DNA from: Treponema sp.
GTDB lineage: Bacteria; Spirochaetota; Spirochaetia; Treponematales; Breznakiellaceae
Length of the DNA: 43,145 nt
Direction: 5' to 3'
Assembly: GCA_031268975.1 (NCBI GenBank)
Contig: JAIRWM010000142.1
Location: 1 to 43,145, forward strand
Notes under the pieces: generated by a model
What the model saw: the letters and a program-made list of their open reading frames with translations, nothing else
Database searches by the model: none
What the model was told of the DNA's origin: nothing
Translations under genes and position numbers: made by a program
Shown here: positions 39,908 through 43,145 of the stretch, in pieces
Numbering within the stretch: position 1 is the stretch's first letter
Layout: every line of letters begins with the position of its first letter

Positions 39908-40888
39908 TCAGCCTCCCCGAGTATGAACCAGTCCCGGCAAAAGATCAAGTATCCGGTCAAACGCCGCTTCCGGGGCGGCTTTTACGACAGCCGGAATGGA
40001 GGCGAAAAAGGTCATCTGCCGCTTCGCGTACCGCCGGGAATTGCGGGCCGCCAGCTTTCGTACCCCGTCAAGATCTTCCGACAGCCGCCACTTTGCCCCT
40101 TCCCCGTCCTGTACAAAGAATTCCCGGTATCCAATGGCCCGCATCCCCGGATCTTCCGGGGTGTAGCCCTTCCCGAAAAGCCCTTGTACCTCGCCGGCAA
40201 GGCCCTGGCGGAACATTTCCCCGCAGCGTTCCTCAATATGGCGGTACAGCTCTTCCCGGGGCCGGGAAAGTTCCACGACAAGAAAACGGTAACAGTCCCG
40301 GAAGGCGGACGGGCCGCCGTGAACGGCAAACGAGCTTAACGGCCGCCCGGTGAGCCGGACAACTTCAAGCGCCCTGAGCAGCCGGTAGGTATCGTTGACA
40401 TGAATGCGGGCGGCGCTTTCCCCGTCCCGCCGGGAAAGCTCATCCATCAGGGCGCCTGAGCCTTTTTCGGCCAGATCGCTTTTCAGCCCGTCCCGAACCG
40501 CCTGATCCGACGGGGGCGCTTCTCCCAGCCCGAAGATAAAATTTTTCAGATAAAAACCCGTACCCCCGGAAACCACCGGGAGTTTTCCCCGCCGCGCGAT
40601 GTCCGCGCAGGCGGCGTCGGCAAGCCGTACAAAATCCCCGGCGGTAAACTGTTCACCGGGATCCCGTATGTCTATAAGATGATGGGGAAATTCTTCACGC
40701 AGCCGGGGGGACGGCTTGGCGGTTCCGATATCCATCCCCCGGTACACCTGCATCGAATCGGCGGAAACAACCTCCGCGCCGGCGCTTTCCCGGAACAGCC
40801 GCGAAAGCAGCTCCGTCTTTCCCGAAGCGGTCGGCCCAAAAAGCACCAGAACCGGCGGCCGTGAATGTTCCCTTCGCCCGGGGCTCAT
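39908..40888 (-). CDS. miaA: tRNA dimethylallyltransferase MiaA
   Basis: MiaA transfers a dimethylallyl group to A37 of tRNAs that read codons starting with U. The P-loop G-P-T-A-S-G-K-T is at 18-25, followed by S-A-D-S-M-Q-V-Y-R-G-M-D-I-G-T-A-K-P. Later family blocks include S-G-G-T-G-F-Y, the L-R-A-L-E-V-V-R-L-T-G-R-P segment and the Q-M-T-F-F motif near the C-terminus. The 326 residues match typical MiaA. It begins 6 bp after rpoZ; a 58-bp gap separates it from the next gene. Confidence 0.96.
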   Translation of the reverse strand: MSPGRREHSRPPVLVLFGPTASGKTELLSRLFRESAGAEVVSADSMQVYRGMDIGTAKPSPRLREEFPHHLIDIRDPGEQFTAGDFVRLADAACADIARRGKLPVVSGGTGFYLKNFIFGLGEAPPSDQAVRDGLKSDLAEKGSGALMDELSRRDGESAARIHVNDTYRLLRALEVVRLTGRPLSSFAVHGGPSAFRDCYRFLVVELSRPREELYRHIEERCGEMFRQGLAGEVQGLFGKGYTPEDPGMRAIGYREFFVQDGEGAKWRLSEDLDGVRKLAARNSRRYAKRQMTFFASIPAVVKAAPEAAFDRILDLLPGLVHTRGG

Positions 40889-40894
40889 CGGGAA

Positions 40895-41113
40895 CTATTC
40901 CGCGCCAGGCTCCGGAAGATCGGACTGGTCAATGCGGAATTCGATTTCCCCGGTAAACACCTGGCTTGCGGCCAGGGAAACAACCTTGCCGTTGCTCTCT
41001 TCTATCTGTTGATCCTGGAGCATGGAAAGCTGGTAGGCCCTGCGGGAAGCCGCGCAGGTTACGGCATACATGTTCTGTTCGTACTCAATAAGGCTTTCAA
41101 GGGGAAAAATCAT
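40895..41113 (-). CDS. rpoZ: RNA polymerase omega subunit (RpoZ-like)
   Basis: Omega is the small subunit that helps fold and hold the beta' subunit. From the ATG at 41113 the protein has 72 residues: I-F-P-L-E-S-L-I-E-Y at the start, then A-V-T-C-A-A-S-R-R-A-Y-Q-L-S, corresponding to the omega motif A-x-x-A-R-x-R-A, and V-S-L-A-A-S-Q-V-F-T-G-E-I-E-F. Omega is poorly conserved, so I rate this moderate. The start is uncertain because the nearest Shine-Dalgarno-like sequence (GAAGGGA) lies about 12 nt away. The frame is open to 41197, which would add 28 residues. Confidence 0.75.
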   Translation of the reverse strand: MIFPLESLIEYEQNMYAVTCAASRRAYQLSMLQDQQIEESNGKVVSLAASQVFTGEIEFRIDQSDLPEPGAE

Positions 41114-41254
41114 GGGGAAAATATATCCCTTCGGGGGAAAAAAAGCAATACGAGCACGAAGATACGCCGCCCGTGCCTGGGCCAGGCGCGCAAACACGGT
41201 ACTGGCGGGTGGACGGCCAGGAAACCCACTGCGGATTCGGGCTCCAGGGGGTAT

Positions 41255-41672
41255 CTAAACTTGACCCATAAATGAAGAAGAATTTGACCACAAGGGACTC
41301 GAAGGGCACAAAGGGGAAGAAAAAGGTTAGAGGATAACTCACTGACTACCGTCTTTTAACCGTTTTGCATTGAAATTGAATGACGAACCTCGCGGCAGAG
41401 CCACGAGGTATCGTCGTTCTGCGAGGTATGGATTTTATGTGGGTTTAATACCCTCACAAACCAATATTTTAGCTGGCCAAAACCGCCCCGGAGGGGCGGG
41501 GTATTAAACCCACTTGCGAATAAAAAACCAGGGAAATACCGGTACATTTCGCGGTTGCCTCCCGTTCCTGCCTAATCATCCTTCTTCCTTCCTTCGTGTC
41601 CTTTGTGTCCCGCCGTCCCTGGACGGCTTGGTGGTTACAATTCTTTTTATTATTTCTGCCGGTCAAGTTTAG
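41255..41672. mobile_element. MITE-like inverted-repeat element B (418 bp)
   Basis: The ends are CTAAACTTGACC at 41255-41266 and GGTCAAGTTTAG at 41661-41672, exact inverted repeats that extend to 14 bp (41253-41266 and 41661-41674). There is no clear target duplication. The termini and an inner 31-bp block (41621-41651) match element A at 69-185, whose shorter length suggests an internal deletion. Inside there is a perfect 15-bp inverted repeat (41439-41453 and 41499-41513) enclosing a 7-bp hairpin (41483-41489/41493-41499), plus arms that are imperfect inverted copies of CACAAAG/CGAAGG-type sequence. There is no reading frame of transposase size. The rest of 41114-41742 shows no gene. Confidence 0.65.
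41439..41513. repeat. Nested palindrome inside element B
   Basis: GTGGGTTTAATACCC at 41439-41453 and its exact complement at 41499-41513 enclose CCGCCCC-GGA-GGGGCGG at 41483-41499. The outer and inner stems share one base at 41499, so they may be alternatives. Transcribed or single-stranded, the region would fold into a cruciform or stem-loop like REP-type extragenic elements. Confidence 0.8.
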
Positions 41673-41742
41673 ATCTGCGGGGCACGGCGGCGCTCCGCGG
41701 TATGGTTGACGGTCAGGGGAAAATGTAATAAACCGTGGGGAT

Positions 41743-42912
41743 ATGGCAGATTCCAGTAAAGACACCGGCGTCGATACCCGCTGCGTACACGGGGCGCGTC
41801 ATTTGTTTGAGCCGTTGACCGGCGCGGTCAGTGTGCCCATTTATCAGTGCGCCACGTTCCGCCATGGCGGCCTGGGGGAGAGTACCGGCTTTGACTACAC
41901 GAGGGTAATCAACCCGACGCGCCTGGCCCTGGAGGAAACGGTTGCCGCCCTTGAGCGCGGGAAATACGCGCTGGCTTTCGCCACCGGCATGGGGGCGATT
42001 TCCGCCATGATAAAGCTGTTTGTTCCGGCGAAGGAAGAAGCGGTGCATGTTATCGTGTCGGAAGACCTGTACGGCGGGACGTACCGCCTGTTTAACGAAT
42101 ACTACGCCAACTTCGGCTTTGAGTTTTCCTGGGTCGATACCAGCGTTCCGGAAAAAGTCGGGGCGGCGGTGCGGTCCAACACAAAGGCGCTGTTTGTGGA
42201 AACGCCGTCAAATCCCATGATGAAGGTGACGGACATACAAAAATGCGCGCATCTTATACACGGGCACGGCGGCGTTCTGATAGTGGACAACACGTTTCTC
42301 ACGCCCTGTTTTCAAAATCCCCTGGATCTGGGCGCCGATTTTGTCATCCATTCGGGGACAAAATACCTGGCGGGCCACAACGACACCCTGGCGGGCTTTA
42401 TCGTTCATTCAAACGATTTGTGCGAAGACCGGCTGCGGAATATACAAAAAAGCGAGGGCGCGACGCTTTCCCCGTTTGACGCATGGCTTACGCTGCGGGG
42501 TATCAAGACCCTGGCCCTCCGTATGGAAAAGCACCGGACCAACGGGAAGCTGGTGGCGGAGGCGCTGCGGGGCCATCCGAAGGTGGAAAAAGTTTTCTAT
42601 ACCGGTTTTCCCGATCATCCCCAGTACGCCCTTTCTTCCGCCCAGACCCGGGGGCACAGCGGGCTGTTGTCGTTTTATGTAAAGGACAAAAAGGATGCGG
42701 AGCGTGTGCTAAAAAATGTTTCCCTCGTTCTTTTCGCCGAAAGCCTGGGCGGGGTCGAATCGCTTATCACGTACCCGCTGGTCCAAACCCACAGCGCCAT
42801 CCCGGAGGCGATGCGCCGCGCTTCCGGGGTGAACGACCGGCTTCTCCGCGTCTCCGTGGGCATAGAAAACCCGCAAGACATTATCGCCGATATCTGCCAG
42901 GCGCTGGGATAA
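41743..42912 (+). CDS. Cys/Met-metabolism PLP-dependent lyase or synthase
   Basis: This 389-residue enzyme belongs to the cystathionine gamma-synthase/beta-lyase/methionine gamma-lyase family. The PLP Lys is Lys207 in S-G-T-K-Y-L-A-G-H-N-D; the cofactor-contacting Asp is Asp182 in V-D-N-T-F; the N-terminal Y-T-R-x-x-N-P-T-R loop and the C-terminal S-L-G-G-V-E-S-L-I-T-Y-P motif are present. The substrate cannot be fixed by eye; cystathionine beta-lyase or gamma-synthase are the best guesses. It lies 70 bp after element B, with GTGGGG as a weak ribosome binding site and no clear promoter. Confidence 0.93.
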   Translation: MADSSKDTGVDTRCVHGARHLFEPLTGAVSVPIYQCATFRHGGLGESTGFDYTRVINPTRLALEETVAALERGKYALAFATGMGAISAMIKLFVPAKEEAVHVIVSEDLYGGTYRLFNEYYANFGFEFSWVDTSVPEKVGAAVRSNTKALFVETPSNPMMKVTDIQKCAHLIHGHGGVLIVDNTFLTPCFQNPLDLGADFVIHSGTKYLAGHNDTLAGFIVHSNDLCEDRLRNIQKSEGATLSPFDAWLTLRGIKTLALRMEKHRTNGKLVAEALRGHPKVEKVFYTGFPDHPQYALSSAQTRGHSGLLSFYVKDKKDAERVLKNVSLVLFAESLGGVESLITYPLVQTHSAIPEAMRRASGVNDRLLRVSVGIENPQDIIADICQALG

Positions 42913-42933
42913 CCGGCGGCGGTGAATTTGACG

Positions 42934-43145
42934 ATGCTTGAGGCCCGCGCCCGGATCATCCGGGAGACGCGGGGTTTTTTTGACGCGAAGGGCTTGCTGG
43001 AAACCGACACGCCGCTGCTTTCGCCGGATTTGATCCCGGAAAGCTGTCTTGAGGTCTTTGAAACCCGTCTGGTACGGCCGCGGGGCAGCGGGAAGGAAGA
43101 ACAGACGCGGTACCTTGTTCCTTCGCCGGAAATCTGGATGAAAAA
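42934..43145 (+). CDS. EpmA/LysS-like class II synthetase, truncated by the window end
   Basis: Seventy residues of an N-terminus are visible. Motif 1-type sequence (R-A-R-I-I-R-E-T-R-G-F-F-D-A-K-G-L-L-E-T-D-T-P-L-L) and P-S-P-E-I-W-M-K (compare T-S-P-E-x-x-M-K) match the catalytic core of lysyl-tRNA synthetases. There is no OB-fold anticodon-binding domain before it, which fits EpmA/GenX/PoxA, the ligase that adds beta-lysine to elongation factor P. An in-frame GTG at 42922 is an alternative start. It follows the PLP enzyme by 21 bp and is probably co-transcribed. The 3' part is missing. Confidence 0.8.
   Translation, partial: MLEARARIIRETRGFFDAKGLLETDTPLLSPDLIPESCLEVFETRLVRPRGSGKEEQTRYLVPSPEIWMK

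Noticed and set aside
41673-41742. Promoter for the PLP enzyme gene
   Set aside because: A TTGACG is present, but the nearest AT-rich hexamer is only 14 bp away; no acceptable -35/-10 pair was found.

Overview
This 43.1 kb, GC-rich window is almost certainly a spirochaete chromosome from the Treponema lineage. The evidence is the periplasmic-flagellum outer-sheath genes (two tandem FlaA-family proteins), a spirochaete-style flgB-flgC-fliE-fliF-fliG-fliH-fliI-fliJ motor operon fused to hslUV, topA, dprA and the division/cell-wall (dcw) cluster, and a treponeme-like omega subunit. The species cannot be fixed from the sequence alone; the tandem repeats and mobile-element debris would suit a free-living or gut-associated treponeme better than a reduced pathogen. 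No rRNA, tRNA, CRISPR array, transposase or prophage gene was seen.

Layout. (1) 1-422: non-coding, with a small inverted-repeat element (69-185, flanked by a 9-bp direct repeat) and an eight-unit 21-bp tandem array that runs into the fliJ stop codon. (2) 423-23722, minus strand: 24 genes read in one direction, mraZ-rsmH-ftsL-murF-mraY-ftsW-ftsQ-ftsA-ftsZ-xerD-TPR protein-dprA-topA-xerC-hslV-hslU-flgB-flgC-fliE-fliF-fliG-fliH-fliI-fliJ. Most junctions overlap by 4 to 11 bases and the largest gap is 59 bp. A sigma70-like promoter and a three-box MraZ operator sit in front of mraZ. (3) 23921-24950, plus strand: two genes of unknown role, the second a PD-(D/E)XK-like/winged-helix protein. (4) 24971-28579: fructose-bisphosphate aldolase (minus), an exported unknown (plus), then two flaA genes from a perfect-consensus promoter, closed by a strong bidirectional terminator. 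(5) 28678-34159, plus strand: uracil-DNA glycosylase, priA, a DtxR-family regulator, a second 21-bp tandem array, a terminator-like hairpin and a chemoreceptor. (6) 34194-41113, minus strand: a run rpoZ-miaA-(29-codon ribosomal-type protein)-folP-cdaA-ybbR-acpS-DUF2225-truA-RsmB-like. (7) 41114-41742: non-coding, with a larger relative of the first inverted-repeat element. (8) 41743-end, plus strand: a Cys/Met-metabolism PLP enzyme and the start of an EpmA/LysS-like gene cut by the window edge.

How it works together. The long minus-strand run links septum and peptidoglycan synthesis, chromosome handling (XerC, XerD, topoisomerase I, DprA), protein quality control (HslUV) and flagellar basal-body assembly. 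The rpoZ run combines transcription (omega), tRNA modification (MiaA, TruA), rRNA modification, folate and acyl-carrier-protein activation, and c-di-AMP synthesis with its YbbR regulator. The observations most worth a second look are a tiny basic COX24/mS38-like gene between miaA and folP, a probable non-canonical (CTG or ATT) start for ftsA, the pair of related inverted-repeat elements, the two helically phased 21-bp arrays, a terminator placed directly in front of the chemoreceptor gene, and the nuclease-like protein beside the dcw promoter.
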